From Variovorax sp. Root473 (lineage in GTDB: Bacteria; Pseudomonadota; Gammaproteobacteria; Burkholderiales; Burkholderiaceae_C), in contig NZ_LMEV01000020.1 of NCBI RefSeq assembly GCF_001426505.1, positions 55,824 to 119,823 on the forward strand: DNA of 64,000 nt. The letters are read 5' to 3'. The notes under the pieces were generated by a model, which did not search any database, was not told where the DNA came from, and saw nothing but the letters and a program-made list of their open reading frames with translations. A program made the translations under genes and the position numbers. This document shows, piece by piece, positions 1-8,970 of this stretch (positions within the stretch are counted from its first letter, which is position 1; each line of letters begins with the position of its first letter).

Positions 1-1
1 C

Positions 2-454
2 AGCGCACTGCTGCTGGGCAAGGCCAAGGACAACAACGCCTCGTGCGCCATCGGGCCGTTCATCCGTCTGTTCGATGCGCACTTCGGCATTGCCGATGTG
101 CGGCGCATCACCGTGGCGCTGAACGTGACCGGCCCCGAGGGCTTCACGCTCGAAGGATCGAGCTCGCTGTCGAAGATCAGCCGCGACCCGCTCGACCTCG
201 TGGCGCAGACGCTCAACCGCCATCACGCCTACCCCGATGGTTTCATGTTGTTTCTGGGAACGATGTTCGCGCCGACACAAGACCGTCACGGACCGGGACA
301 AGGATTCACGCACGTCGTGGGCGACCATGTGCGCATTGCAGCGCCTGAATTGGGCGCACTGAACAACCGCGTGGTGCATGCAGATCAGGCACCGCGTTGG
401 TCTTTCGGCCTCAGTGCCCTGATGCGCAACTTGGCCACTCGCCAGCTGCTGTAG
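2..454 (+). CDS. FAH-family hydrolase/dehydratase, 3' part only
   Basis: This is the C-terminal part (about 150 residues) of a fumarylacetoacetate hydrolase fold enzyme. The gene enters from the left edge, so its start is not visible. The reading frame is open from base 2. Family-like segments are KAKDNNASCAIGPF, the core PDGFMLFLGTMFAP and the closing GALNNRV turn, where FAH enzymes end in a Gly-Leu-Asn-Arg-Val-type strand. Such proteins are metal-dependent enzymes acting on 2-keto acids in sugar-acid or aromatic breakdown. The substrate cannot be told from this fragment. It is separated by about 140 bp from the T6SS operon and looks functionally unrelated to it. Confidence 0.8.
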   Translation, partial: SALLLGKAKDNNASCAIGPFIRLFDAHFGIADVRRITVALNVTGPEGFTLEGSSSLSKISRDPLDLVAQTLNRHHAYPDGFMLFLGTMFAPTQDRHGPGQGFTHVVGDHVRIAAPELGALNNRVVHADQAPRWSFGLSALMRNLATRQLL

Positions 455-527
455 ACCGTATTCATGCACTTTAAAAGCAGATGTACTTCTTTGGAATTCA
501 GAGGCTGTACTTTGCATTCTGTTGCGG

Positions 528-556
528 TTGACCATGCTTCTTCTTACCCTCAAGAT
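528..556 (+). promoter_or_regulatory. possible sigma-70 promoter of the tssA operon
   Basis: The 140-bp gap before tssA is clearly more AT-rich than its surroundings. It holds TTGACC at 528-533 (five of six matches to the -35 consensus), a 17-bp spacer and CAAGAT at 551-556 (a weak -10). The transcript would start near 563, about 30 bp before the tssA start codon. This is a pattern match only. Confidence 0.35.
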
Positions 557-594
557 GACTACCATCGCGAGTGGATAAATCAAGGGAGTAGTGG

Positions 595-1680
595 TTGCTG
601 TCGAACGAGATCGATCTGTTGCAGACGCCTGTCGAGGGCCCGCTTCCCTGTGGCGAAGATCTGGAATACGACGCTGATTTCATGGCGTTGCAACAGGCGG
701 CCACGGGCAAGCGCGAGCAACAGTTCGGCGACACGATCATTCCCGCCGAGCCGCCCGACTGGGCGCGCGTAGACCGCATCGCACGGCAGCTGTGCCTGCG
801 CACGCGCGACTTGCGCGTGCTGGTGCCGCTCACGCTCGCATGGACCGAAAGCCGCGGCTTGCCCGGCTATGTCGACGGGCTGCGCCAGGTCGATGCGGTG
901 CTGCAGACTTTCTGGAACGACGTGCATCCGCGCGTCGTCGATGGCACGAACGAAGACCCGCTGCCGCGCATGAACGCGCTGGCCGCATTGGCCGAGGCCG
1001 AAGGGCTCGGACGCAGCGTGCGCGATGCGCGGCTGCTCGAAGACGGCGGCACCGTCATGAGCCTGCGGCAGGTCGAGGCGCTGCTCGATTCGAGCAAGAG
1101 CGACCAGGTGGACTACCCCGGTGGCCTCGGCCGCCTGCGCGAGGCCGCACGCCGCGCGCACGACAAGGCAGCGCCACCCGTGGTGGCGCTGCGTGAGGCT
1201 TTGGCACTCCTGCAGCGCATCCGCGAGACCTGCGAACGCGCGCTGGGTCAGAGCTGGGCGCCCGATTTTTCGCGGCTCGAACGGTCGCTGCGCACCGTCG
1301 GCCAGTTGCTGCCGGAGCAGCCGCACGGCGAAGTGCTGCAGGCTTCAGCAGTGAGCAGAGCAGAAGAAACAAGCGGTGCGGCGCACGCGCACGCAGCCGC
1401 AGCGCATGTGGCAGTGGCACCGCAAATGGCCCTGCGCCCGCTGCGCATTCAAGAGATTGAAATATCGGCCCGTGAAGATGTGCAAGTGTTGTTGGAAAAA
1501 GCGTGCGAGTTCCTGGAGCGAACGGAGCCGAGCCATCCGGCGCCCATGCTGATCCGCAGGGCCCAGCGGCTGCTGGACCTCAACTTCTTCCAGATCATCG
1601 AAGAGCTCGTGCCCGAGGGATTGCAAAAAATTGAAAGCCTTGCCGGCCGCCCGTTGAACGGCGGCGCTGCAACGCCTTAA
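595..1680 (+). CDS. tssA: T6SS protein TssA
   Basis: TssA is the cap protein that sits at the baseplate and coordinates sheath polymerisation in type VI secretion. The 361-residue protein opens with an ImpA N-terminal domain (about residues 5-130, including GPLPCGEDLEYDADF and a TFWNDVHPR segment). It has an Ala/His-rich linker near residues 245-275 and a short C-terminal oligomerisation domain (about residues 285-355, RRAQRLLDLNFFQIIEELVP). The start is a TTG at 595, chosen because AAGGGAG lies 6 bases upstream and an in-frame stop at 589-591 rules out anything longer. It is the first gene of the sheath/baseplate operon. The short C-terminal form resembles the TssA1-type class. Confidence 0.93.
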   Translation: MLSNEIDLLQTPVEGPLPCGEDLEYDADFMALQQAATGKREQQFGDTIIPAEPPDWARVDRIARQLCLRTRDLRVLVPLTLAWTESRGLPGYVDGLRQVDAVLQTFWNDVHPRVVDGTNEDPLPRMNALAALAEAEGLGRSVRDARLLEDGGTVMSLRQVEALLDSSKSDQVDYPGGLGRLREAARRAHDKAAPPVVALREALALLQRIRETCERALGQSWAPDFSRLERSLRTVGQLLPEQPHGEVLQASAVSRAEETSGAAHAHAAAAHVAVAPQMALRPLRIQEIEISAREDVQVLLEKACEFLERTEPSHPAPMLIRRAQRLLDLNFFQIIEELVPEGLQKIESLAGRPLNGGAATP

Positions 1681-1777
1681 CGAACAAACAGCGGCGGTGG
1701 CCGCGGGCGCGTTGCAGTCACGCCCCCGGCACCGACCGACCGGTACGACCCATGCATTCAGTTTCAAGAGGAAGCTT

Positions 1778-2347
1778 ATGGCAGACAACCGTGTCAGAAA
1801 CAGTGGTCAGAAGTTCATTGCGCGCAACCGGGCGCCGCGCGTGCAGATCGAGTACGACGTCGAGATCTACGGCAGTGAACGCAAGATCCAGCTGCCCTTC
1901 GTGATGGGCGTCATTGCCGACCTCGCCGGCAAGCAGGTCGACCCGATGCCCGACCTCGCGGAGCGCGAGTTCATGGCGGTGGACATCGACAACTTCGACG
2001 AGCGCATGAAGTCCATCAAGCCGCGCGTCGCCTTCCAGGTGCCCAACACGCTCACCGGCGAAGGCCAGATGAACGTCGACATCACCTTCGACAGCATGGA
2101 CGACTTCTCGCCCGCGCGCATCGCGCGCCAGGTCGATGCGCTGCAGCAGTTGCTCGAGGCGCGCACCGAGCTGTCGAACCTGCTCTCGTACATGGACGGC
2201 AAGAACGGGGCCGAGCAACTCATCGCACAGGCGCTGCAGAACCCGGCGCTGCTCAAGTCGCTGGCGTCCGCACCCAACCCCGCGGTCGCGCAGGCGGCCG
2301 CAGATGCCGCAGCAGCCAAGCAAGCCGACGACAGGACCGCACCATGA
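1778..2347 (+). CDS. tssB: T6SS contractile sheath small subunit TssB
   Basis: TssB (VipA) pairs with TssC to build the contractile sheath around the Hcp tube in the cytoplasm. The 189-residue protein has the usual VipA opening (NRAPRVQIEYDVEIYGSERK), the conserved PFVMGVIADLAG strand and a C-terminal helix that contacts TssC. The ATG at 1778 is preferred over an upstream in-frame start because AAGAGGAAG sits just before it. The stop overlaps the tssC start by four bases (ATGA), so translation is probably coupled, which suits two subunits made in equal amounts. Confidence 0.96.
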   Translation: MADNRVRNSGQKFIARNRAPRVQIEYDVEIYGSERKIQLPFVMGVIADLAGKQVDPMPDLAEREFMAVDIDNFDERMKSIKPRVAFQVPNTLTGEGQMNVDITFDSMDDFSPARIARQVDALQQLLEARTELSNLLSYMDGKNGAEQLIAQALQNPALLKSLASAPNPAVAQAAADAAAAKQADDRTAP

Positions 2348-3852
2348 GCACCGCATCCCAGCAAGGCGCCCGCGCCCGCACCGCCACCGTCGAAGCGCTC
2401 GAACCCAACGAGTTCTCCGACCTCCTGCAGCGCGAGTTCAAGCCCAAGACCGAGCAGGCGCGCGAGGCGGTGGAAAACGCCGTCAAGACGCTCGCCGTGC
2501 AGGCGCTCGAGAACACCGTCACCATCTCGAACGACGCCTACCGCAGCGTGCAGGCGATCATCACGGAGATCGACCGCAAGCTGTCGGAGCAGATCAACCA
2601 GATCCTGCATCACGAAGACTTCCAGCAGCTCGAAGGCGCATGGCGCGGCCTGCACTACCTCGTGAACAACACCGAGACCGACGAGCAGCTGAAGATCCGC
2701 GTCATGTGCGCGTCGAAGCGCGAAGTGGCGCGCTCGCTCAAGCGCCACAAGGGCATCGGCTGGGACCAGAGCCCGATGTTCAAGAAGATCTACGAGGCCG
2801 AGTACGGACAGTTCGGCGGCGAGCCCTTCGGCGCGCTCATCGGCGACTTCCACTTCGACCACAGCCCGCCCGACGTCGAGATGCTCGGCGAGATGGCCAA
2901 GATTGCCGCCGCCGCGCACTGCCCCTTCATCGCCGGCGCCTCGCCCACCGTGATGCAGATGGACTCGTGGCAGGAGCTGTCGAACCCGCGCGACCTGACC
3001 AAGATCTTCCAGAACACCGAGCACACCGCGTGGCGCTCGCTGCGCGATTCGGAAGACGCGCGCTACATCGGACTGGCCATGCCGCGCTTCCTGGCGCGCC
3101 TGCCCTACGGTGCGCGCACGAACCCGGTCGACGAGTTCGAGTTCGAGGAAGAAACCGATTCGGCACTGCACACGCGCTACACCTGGGCCAACTCGGCCTA
3201 TGCGATGGGCGTGAACATCAACCGCTCGTTCAAGCAGTTCGGCTGGTGCACGTCGATCCGCGGCGTGGAGTCGGGCGGCGCGGTCGAGAACCTGCCCACC
3301 CACACCTTCCCCACCGACGACGGCGGCGTGGACATGAAGTGCCCGACCGAGATCGCCATCAGCGACCGGCGCGAGGCCGAACTGGCCAAGAACGGCTTCA
3401 TGCCGCTGGTGCATCGCAAGAACTCCGACTTCGCCGCTTTCATCGGCGCGCAGTCGTTGCAGCAACCGGCCGAGTACTACGACGCTGACGCCACGGCCAA
3501 CGCCAACCTCGCGGCGCGCCTGCCGTACCTGTTTGCGTGCTGCCGTTTCGCGCACTACCTGAAGTGCATCGTGCGCGACAAGATCGGTTCGTTCCGCGAG
3601 CGCGAGGACATGGAGCGCTGGCTCAATGACTGGATCATGAACTACGTCGACGGCAGCCCCGGCACCTCGTCGCAGGACACCAAGGCGATGAAGCCGCTGG
3701 CGGCGGCCGAGGTCCAGGTGGAAGCCATCGAGGACAACCCCGGCTACTACGCCGCCAAGTTTTTTCTCCGGCCGCACTACCAGCTCGAAGGGCTGACCGT
3801 GTCGTTGCGGCTGGTTTCGAAGTTGCCGTCCAACAAGAAGGACAGCAGCTAA
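2344..3852 (+). CDS. tssC: T6SS contractile sheath large subunit TssC
   Basis: TssC (VipB) is the large sheath subunit. Its length of 502 residues is normal for the family. Recognisable conserved blocks include HHEDFQQLEGAWRGLHYLV near residue 90, TAWRSLRDSEDARYIGL near 230 and TWANSAYAMGVNINRSF near 280, with a C-terminal FFLRPHYQLEGLTVSLRLVS strand. The ATG overlaps the tssB stop by four bases. A 50-bp gap with its own ribosome binding site separates it from hcp, so hcp can be translated independently at a higher level. Confidence 0.97.
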   Translation: MSTASQQGARARTATVEALEPNEFSDLLQREFKPKTEQAREAVENAVKTLAVQALENTVTISNDAYRSVQAIITEIDRKLSEQINQILHHEDFQQLEGAWRGLHYLVNNTETDEQLKIRVMCASKREVARSLKRHKGIGWDQSPMFKKIYEAEYGQFGGEPFGALIGDFHFDHSPPDVEMLGEMAKIAAAAHCPFIAGASPTVMQMDSWQELSNPRDLTKIFQNTEHTAWRSLRDSEDARYIGLAMPRFLARLPYGARTNPVDEFEFEEETDSALHTRYTWANSAYAMGVNINRSFKQFGWCTSIRGVESGGAVENLPTHTFPTDDGGVDMKCPTEIAISDRREAELAKNGFMPLVHRKNSDFAAFIGAQSLQQPAEYYDADATANANLAARLPYLFACCRFAHYLKCIVRDKIGSFREREDMERWLNDWIMNYVDGSPGTSSQDTKAMKPLAAAEVQVEAIEDNPGYYAAKFFLRPHYQLEGLTVSLRLVSKLPSNKKDSS

Positions 3853-3902
3853 TTCCACTGTCCCGCTACCGGGCAATTCATCGATAACTTTGGGGGTCAA
3901 TC

Positions 3903-4385
3903 ATGGCAGTAGACATGTTCATGCGCGTCGAGGGTGCAAACGGTGAGTCCAAGGACTCCAACCACAAGGACTGGACCGACATCAAGTCGTTTGCATGGGG
4001 TGCGACGCAGCCTGGCAACATGGTCAGCGGCGGCGGCGGCGGCGTGGGCAAGGCCAGCTTCAACGACCTGCAGGTGCTCGCGCGCATCGACAAGGCCGCG
4101 CCTTCGGTGCTGAAGAACTGCGCGAGCGGCAAGCACCTGAGCAAGGTCGAAGTGGCCGTGTGCAAGGCCGGCGGCTCGCAGATCGAATACACCCGCGTCA
4201 CGCTCGAAGAGGTGCTCGTTACCTCGGTGCAGTACACGGCCGAGCAGGGCTCGGACGCCGTCTTCGTGCAGTACGCCTTCCAGGCCGCGAAGGTGAAACA
4301 GCAGTACTGGGAACAGACCGACAAGGGCGGCAAGGGCGCCGAGACGGTGCTGGGCTGGAACATCAAGGAAAACAAGGAAGCCTGA
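3903..4385 (+). CDS. hcp: T6SS tube protein Hcp (TssD)
   Basis: Hcp forms the stacked hexameric rings of the inner tube and is itself secreted. The 160-residue protein begins with the family-typical MAVDMFMRVEGANGES. It has the GESKDSNHKDWTDIKSF extended loop and the C-terminal AKVKQQYWEQT and ETVLGWNIKENK strands of the beta barrel. A Gly-rich run (GGGGGG near residues 42-47) lies in a surface loop. TTTGGGGGTCA precedes the ATG at 3903. Its place between the sheath genes and tagJ is standard for H1-type clusters. No extended effector domain is fused, so this is a structural Hcp. Confidence 0.97.
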   Translation: MAVDMFMRVEGANGESKDSNHKDWTDIKSFAWGATQPGNMVSGGGGGVGKASFNDLQVLARIDKAAPSVLKNCASGKHLSKVEVAVCKAGGSQIEYTRVTLEEVLVTSVQYTAEQGSDAVFVQYAFQAAKVKQQYWEQTDKGGKGAETVLGWNIKENKEA

Positions 4386-4524
4386 TTCCTTGTTGCGCGG
4401 CAGGGCCATGGCCTTCCGGGCCGTGTAGCCCTTGCCGGCGGTCCACAGCCGTTTGTCTGTCTCTTGCGGCGCCCCTTTGCGGCGCGCCGCCCTTCACCTT
4501 TCAGCCAGTCAACGGGGAAGCTTC

Positions 4525-5400
4525 ATGGGCGATGGGTTTGCAGTGCTGGGCGAGCGTTCCGTGGCCGAGCACACCGAATGGGTACAGCGGCAGATCCGCG
4601 CCAGTCCCCAGAACGCCGGCCTGCGCCTTGCCCTGTGCCACTTCCTCGCGCTGCGCGGCGAATGGCAGCGGGCCGAAGATCAGCTCAAGCTCGCCACCAA
4701 GCTCGATCCGACATTCACGCCGGCCAGCGTCACCTGCGCGATGGCGCTGCGGGGCGAGCGCGAGCGCACCGACTTCTGGGCTGGCGGCGGACGCACGCCC
4801 GCCATCGTCTCGGGCAATGCCGACTGGGTCGAGCAATTGCTCGGTGCCGCCGTGTTGCCCGCCGATCGTGCCGACGAGGCTGCGGCATTGCGCGAGGCGG
4901 CACGCGACGCAGCCCCCGCGCTGCAAGGCACGCTGACCACCATCGACCGCTCCGATGCGCGCGCCGTGCAGGCGCTCGACGGCGAGCCTGCGGCGCACAG
5001 CGAATTCGCCTGGCTGTGCGACGGCGACGCGCGCATCGGCGCCGTGCTCGAACTGTTCACGCCCTCGGGCTACGCGTGGCTGCCGCTGCCGGCGGTGCGC
5101 CGCATCAAGTTCTCGCGTCCACAGCATCTGGTCGACCTGCTGTGGGCGCCGGCCGAGATCGAGCTGCACGACGGGCGCGGCCTCAACGGCCTCGTGCCCG
5201 TGCGCTACCCGGGCGCGCTCGACAGCCTGGACGACGAAACCGCGCTGGGCCGCCGCACCGACTGGCAGCCGCTCGCGGGCGACGACCAGTTCGCGGGCAT
5301 CGGCCAGCGCACGCTGATCAGCGAGGCCGGCGACCATTCGCTGCTCGACCTGCGGCGCATCGAGTTCGAAGCCGCCGCAACGGAAGGCGCGGCCCCATGA
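4525..5400 (+). CDS. tagJ: T6SS accessory protein TagJ (ImpE family)
   Basis: TagJ/ImpE is an accessory protein that binds the N-terminal helix of TssB and modulates sheath recycling by ClpV in systems that have it. The 291-residue protein has an N-terminal TPR-like helical part (RLALCHFLALRGEWQRAEDQ near residue 35) and a C-terminal ImpE beta domain (YAWLPLPAVRRIKFS near residue 185, then the LWAPAEIELHDGRGL block). The ATG at 4525 has GGGGAAG immediately upstream and is preferred to an in-frame start 93 bp earlier. The stop overlaps tssE by four bases. Confidence 0.9.
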   Translation: MGDGFAVLGERSVAEHTEWVQRQIRASPQNAGLRLALCHFLALRGEWQRAEDQLKLATKLDPTFTPASVTCAMALRGERERTDFWAGGGRTPAIVSGNADWVEQLLGAAVLPADRADEAAALREAARDAAPALQGTLTTIDRSDARAVQALDGEPAAHSEFAWLCDGDARIGAVLELFTPSGYAWLPLPAVRRIKFSRPQHLVDLLWAPAEIELHDGRGLNGLVPVRYPGALDSLDDETALGRRTDWQPLAGDDQFAGIGQRTLISEAGDHSLLDLRRIEFEAAATEGAAP

Positions 5401-5942
5401 GCCCCGCCGTCACCACCGACATTGACGGCGACGCGCAAGAGAGCGTTGCACGCGACCGCCTGCAGCCGGTGCTGCTCGACCGTCTCACCGACAAGGCGCC
5501 GCAGAACGGGCAGGAGCGCGCGGGCGCGTTCCTCATGAGCGGCAAGCTGCTGCGCGACTCCGTGCTGCGCGACCTGCAGTGGCTGCTGAACACCACCAAC
5601 TTCGGCGCCGACCACAGCATCAACGGCATGCCGCGCGCGCGCGGCTCGGTGGTGAACTACGGCGTGCGCGGCTGGGCCGGCGGGCGCATGTCGGAGGTCG
5701 ACTTCGCCGACGTCGAAGCGGCCATCCGCGCGGCCATCATCGACTTCGAGCCGCGCATCATGAAAGACAGCATTGACGTGCGCTGCGTGACCGACGCGAC
5801 CGACCTGGAGCACCACAACCTGCTCGCGCTGGAGATCCGCGGCACGCTGTGGTCGGTGCCGTACCCGATCGAGTTCATCCTGCGCTCCGAGCTCGACCTC
5901 GAGAGCGGGCACATGGTGCTGCGGCCGACGGGAGGGCTCTGA
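5397..5942 (+). CDS. tssE: T6SS baseplate protein TssE (gp25-like)
   Basis: TssE is the gp25-like lysozyme-fold component of the T6SS baseplate wedge that starts sheath assembly. The 181-residue protein has a family-typical region DSVLRDLQWLLNTTNF near residues 55-70, then SVVNYGVRGWAG and a C-terminal gp25 core (AIIDFEPRI, VPYPIEFILRSELDLESG). It starts inside the tagJ stop (ATGA), and its own stop overlaps the tssF start by one base (TGATG). This close packing implies translational coupling of tagJ, tssE and tssF. Confidence 0.94.
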   Translation: MSPAVTTDIDGDAQESVARDRLQPVLLDRLTDKAPQNGQERAGAFLMSGKLLRDSVLRDLQWLLNTTNFGADHSINGMPRARGSVVNYGVRGWAGGRMSEVDFADVEAAIRAAIIDFEPRIMKDSIDVRCVTDATDLEHHNLLALEIRGTLWSVPYPIEFILRSELDLESGHMVLRPTGGL

Positions 5943-7813
5943 TGGATTCGCGGCTGCTCGACTACTACAACCGCGAACTCACCTACATGCACGAGCTCGG
6001 GGCCGAGTTCGCGCAGCGCTACCCGAAGATCGCAGGCCGCCTGGGCATGCGCGGCATCGAGGTCAGCGACCCGTACGTGGAGCGCCTGCTCGAAGGCTTC
6101 AGCTTTCTCACCGCGCGCATCCAGCTCAAGATGGACGCGGAGTTTCCGCGCTTCTCGCAGCGCCTGCTCGAGGTGGTGTACCCCAACTTTCTCGCACCGC
6201 TGCCCGCGATGGCCGTGGTGCAGATCGACGGAAATCTCAACGAAGGCTCGCTGAAGGCGGGCTACGAGCTGCCGCGCCACACGCTCCTGCGCGGCCGCAT
6301 GATCAAGGGCGAGCAGACGGCCTGCGAGTTCCGCACGGGGCATGCCGTCACGCTGTGGCCCATCAAGATCGCCGATGCCAGCCTCGGCCCCGTGCCGGCC
6401 GAGATCGCGCATGCGCTGCCGATGGCGGCGCGCCAGGCCAGGAGCGCCATCACCATCAAGCTCGAAGCCGTCGGCGGCGCGCGCTTTGCCGAGATGCCGC
6501 TGGATCGGCTCGAGTTCTTTCTCTCGGGCGCCGAGCTGCATGCGCTGCGCGTGCTCGAACTGGTGGCTCACCACAGCGTGGCCACCGTGTGCCGCGCCGG
6601 CCCCGGCAGCACGGCGCGCATCGTGCCGCTGGGCGACGAGGCGATCCGCCACGAGGGCTTCGACCCCGAGCAGTCGCTGTTGCCCTACGACGCGCGCTCG
6701 TTCCAGGGCTACCGCCTGCTGCACGAGTACTTCGCCTTTCCCGAGCGCTACCTGTTCTTCAGCGTGAAGCACCTGCGCGCGGCGGCCTCGGCCATCGGCG
6801 GCAGCACGATGGAGATCGTGATCCTGCTCGACCGCGCCGACGCCGACCTGGAGCGGCTGGTCGACGCCAGGCACTTCTCGCTGTTCTGCACGCCCATCAT
6901 CAACCTCGTGCCGCGTCGCAGCGACCGCATCCCGGTGGGGCCCGGCCAGCACGAGCATCACGCGGTGATCGACCGCACGCGCCCGCGCGACTTCGAGATA
7001 TTCACCGTCGAGCGCGTCACGGGCCACATGGCCAACGGCTCGGAGGAGCGCGAGTTCCGGCCCTTCCTTGGCTCGTTCGCGTCCGACGACGGCGACTTCG
7101 GCGCCTACTTCTCGCTGCGCCGCGAGCCGCGCCTCGTGTCCGACCGCGCGCGTGCGCAGGGCACGCGCACCAGCTACACGGGCAGCGAGGTGTACGTGTC
7201 GCTGGTCGACCAGCACGACGCGCCGTTCCCGCACAGCCTGCGCCACATCACCCTCGACGCGCTGTGCACCAACCGCGACCTGCCGCTGCTGCTGCCCACC
7301 GGGCTCGAATCGGACTTCACGCTGCGCGTGTCGGCGCCGGTGCGCGGCGTGCGCATCCTGCGCGGCCCGTCGCGGCCGTACCCGGCACTGGCCGAAGGCG
7401 CGCTCACCTGGCGCCTCATCAGCCACCTGGGCCTCAACTACCTGAGCCTGACCGACGTCGATGCCGCGCAGGGCGCCGCCGCGCTGCGCGAGATGCTCGA
7501 CCTGTACGGCAACCTGGCCGACCCGGCTGTGCGCCGGCAGATCCAGGGCGTGCGCTCGATGGCGCTGGCGCCGGTGTTCCGCCGCCTGCCCGAGCCGGGT
7601 CCGATCGTGTTCGGGCGCGGTGTCGAGATCGCGCTGCAGATCGACGAGGTCGCCTTCTCGGGCACGAGCCCGTACCTGTTCGGCGCTGTGCTGGAGCAGT
7701 TCTTCAGCCGGCACGTGTCGCTCAATGCCTTCACCGAGTTCGCGCTGTCCAGCCTGCAGCGCGGGGAAATTGCGCGCTGGACCCCGCGCGTGGGACGCCG
7801 CCCCGCCGTATGA
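5942..7813 (+). CDS. tssF: T6SS baseplate protein TssF
   Basis: TssF is a large baseplate wedge protein that works in a TssK-TssF-TssG complex. The protein has 623 residues, the usual length. It begins with the highly conserved RLLDYYNRELTYMHELG and continues with FAQRYPKIAGRL, DPYVERLLEGFSFLTARI and FPRFSQRLLEVVYPNFLAP within the first 90 residues, all hallmarks of the family. The ATG at 5942 shares one base with the tssE stop. An in-frame ATG 93 bp upstream lies within tssE and is not credible. The stop overlaps tssG by four bases. Confidence 0.97.
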   Translation: MDSRLLDYYNRELTYMHELGAEFAQRYPKIAGRLGMRGIEVSDPYVERLLEGFSFLTARIQLKMDAEFPRFSQRLLEVVYPNFLAPLPAMAVVQIDGNLNEGSLKAGYELPRHTLLRGRMIKGEQTACEFRTGHAVTLWPIKIADASLGPVPAEIAHALPMAARQARSAITIKLEAVGGARFAEMPLDRLEFFLSGAELHALRVLELVAHHSVATVCRAGPGSTARIVPLGDEAIRHEGFDPEQSLLPYDARSFQGYRLLHEYFAFPERYLFFSVKHLRAAASAIGGSTMEIVILLDRADADLERLVDARHFSLFCTPIINLVPRRSDRIPVGPGQHEHHAVIDRTRPRDFEIFTVERVTGHMANGSEEREFRPFLGSFASDDGDFGAYFSLRREPRLVSDRARAQGTRTSYTGSEVYVSLVDQHDAPFPHSLRHITLDALCTNRDLPLLLPTGLESDFTLRVSAPVRGVRILRGPSRPYPALAEGALTWRLISHLGLNYLSLTDVDAAQGAAALREMLDLYGNLADPAVRRQIQGVRSMALAPVFRRLPEPGPIVFGRGVEIALQIDEVAFSGTSPYLFGAVLEQFFSRHVSLNAFTEFALSSLQRGEIARWTPRVGRRPAV

Positions 7814-8970
7814 GCACGACCGACCTCACCGACGACACAATGCCGCAGGTGCTGCCGGCAGAGGTCGAGTTGCGCGACGAGGCGCCTGCCGAAGTGCGCA
7901 GCCCCACCAAGGCGAAGGCGAAAGCCGCACCGCGCCGCAGCGTGCCCGAGGCCGACCCTGTGTTGTGGGCCCAACTCGTCGAGCAGCCCTTCGAGCACGA
8001 CCTGTTCATGCTGCTGCGCCGGCTCGACGCGCAGGGCGGCCATCCGCTGCTGGGCCGCGCCCCGCGCCCGCTCGACGAGCCGCTGCGGCTGGGGCAGGAG
8101 CCCTCGATGGCGTTTGCGCCGTCGAACGTGTCGGGGGTCGAGGTCGATCACGACGGCGCGCCGCGCATCTCGATCTACGGCTTCGGCCTGTTCGGTCCCA
8201 ACGGCCCGCTGCCGCTGCACCTGACCGAGTACGCACGCGAGCGCAAGCGCCACCATGCCGACAACACGCTCAGCGCGTTCGCCGACCTGTTCCATCACCG
8301 GCTGATCCTGCTGTTCTACCGCGCCTGGGCCGACGCGCAATCGGTCAACAGCCTGGACCGCCCCGACGGCCACCGCTTCGTCGACTACGTGGCCAGCCTC
8401 ATGAACATGGGGCAGCCCGGCCTGAAGGCACGCGACCGCATCGCCGACCATGCGCGCACCCACATGGCGGGGCACCTCGTGCGCCAGACGCGCAACCCCG
8501 AAGGCCTCATCCAGATCCTGCGCCTGTACTTCGATGTGCCGGTGCAGGTCGTGGAGTTCGTGAGCGACTGGGTGCGCATCGACGAGCGCCAGGTCAGCCG
8601 CATCGGCCTGCTCGGGCGCAACCACCGGCTCGGCAGCGGCGCCACCATCGGCCTGGCGGTGCGCGACGCGCAGAGCAAGTTCCGCCTCGAGCTCGGCCCG
8701 CTGTCGCAACAGCAGTTCCGCGAGTTCCTGCCGGGCAGCCCGCGGCTGCAGCAGGTGGTCGACTGGGTGCGCCAGTACGTCGGCATCGAATTCGCCTGGG
8801 AGCTGCGGCTGGTGCTCAAGAAGCCCGAGGCGCGCGGCATGCGGCTGAGCAGCGACCAGCGCCTGGGCTGGGGCAGCTGGCTCGGCACGCGCCTGTCCGA
8901 CACCGACGCGGGCGACATGGTGTTCCAGCCCGAGGCGCTTTTTTCCCGCAACGCACCGGCTCCTTCATGA
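7810..8970 (+). CDS. tssG: T6SS baseplate protein TssG
   Basis: TssG completes the baseplate wedge with TssF and TssE. The 386-residue protein has a longer-than-usual charged, Lys/Ala-rich N-terminal stretch (KAKAKAAPRRSV near residues 36-47). The family core then starts at about residue 58 (VEQPFEHDLFMLLRRLDA). Further core segments are SISIYGFGLFGPNGPLPLHL-like at about 120-140 and a C-terminal EFAWELRLVLKKPEARGMRL region. ATG at 7810 lies within the tssF stop. The TGA overlaps the tssH ATG by four bases, continuing the chain of coupled genes. Confidence 0.94.
   Translation: MSTTDLTDDTMPQVLPAEVELRDEAPAEVRSPTKAKAKAAPRRSVPEADPVLWAQLVEQPFEHDLFMLLRRLDAQGGHPLLGRAPRPLDEPLRLGQEPSMAFAPSNVSGVEVDHDGAPRISIYGFGLFGPNGPLPLHLTEYARERKRHHADNTLSAFADLFHHRLILLFYRAWADAQSVNSLDRPDGHRFVDYVASLMNMGQPGLKARDRIADHARTHMAGHLVRQTRNPEGLIQILRLYFDVPVQVVEFVSDWVRIDERQVSRIGLLGRNHRLGSGATIGLAVRDAQSKFRLELGPLSQQQFREFLPGSPRLQQVVDWVRQYVGIEFAWELRLVLKKPEARGMRLSSDQRLGWGSWLGTRLSDTDAGDMVFQPEALFSRNAPAPS

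Noticed and set aside
501..516. Sigma-54-like GG/GC elements upstream of tssA
   Set aside because: GG and GC are 11 bp apart instead of 12 and the surrounding consensus is poor, so a sigma-70-type promoter at 528-556 is the better, though weak, candidate.
1867..3900. A 677-codon antisense frame over tssB and tssC
   Set aside because: It lies opposite two unmistakable sheath genes, has biased composition and no recognisable motif.
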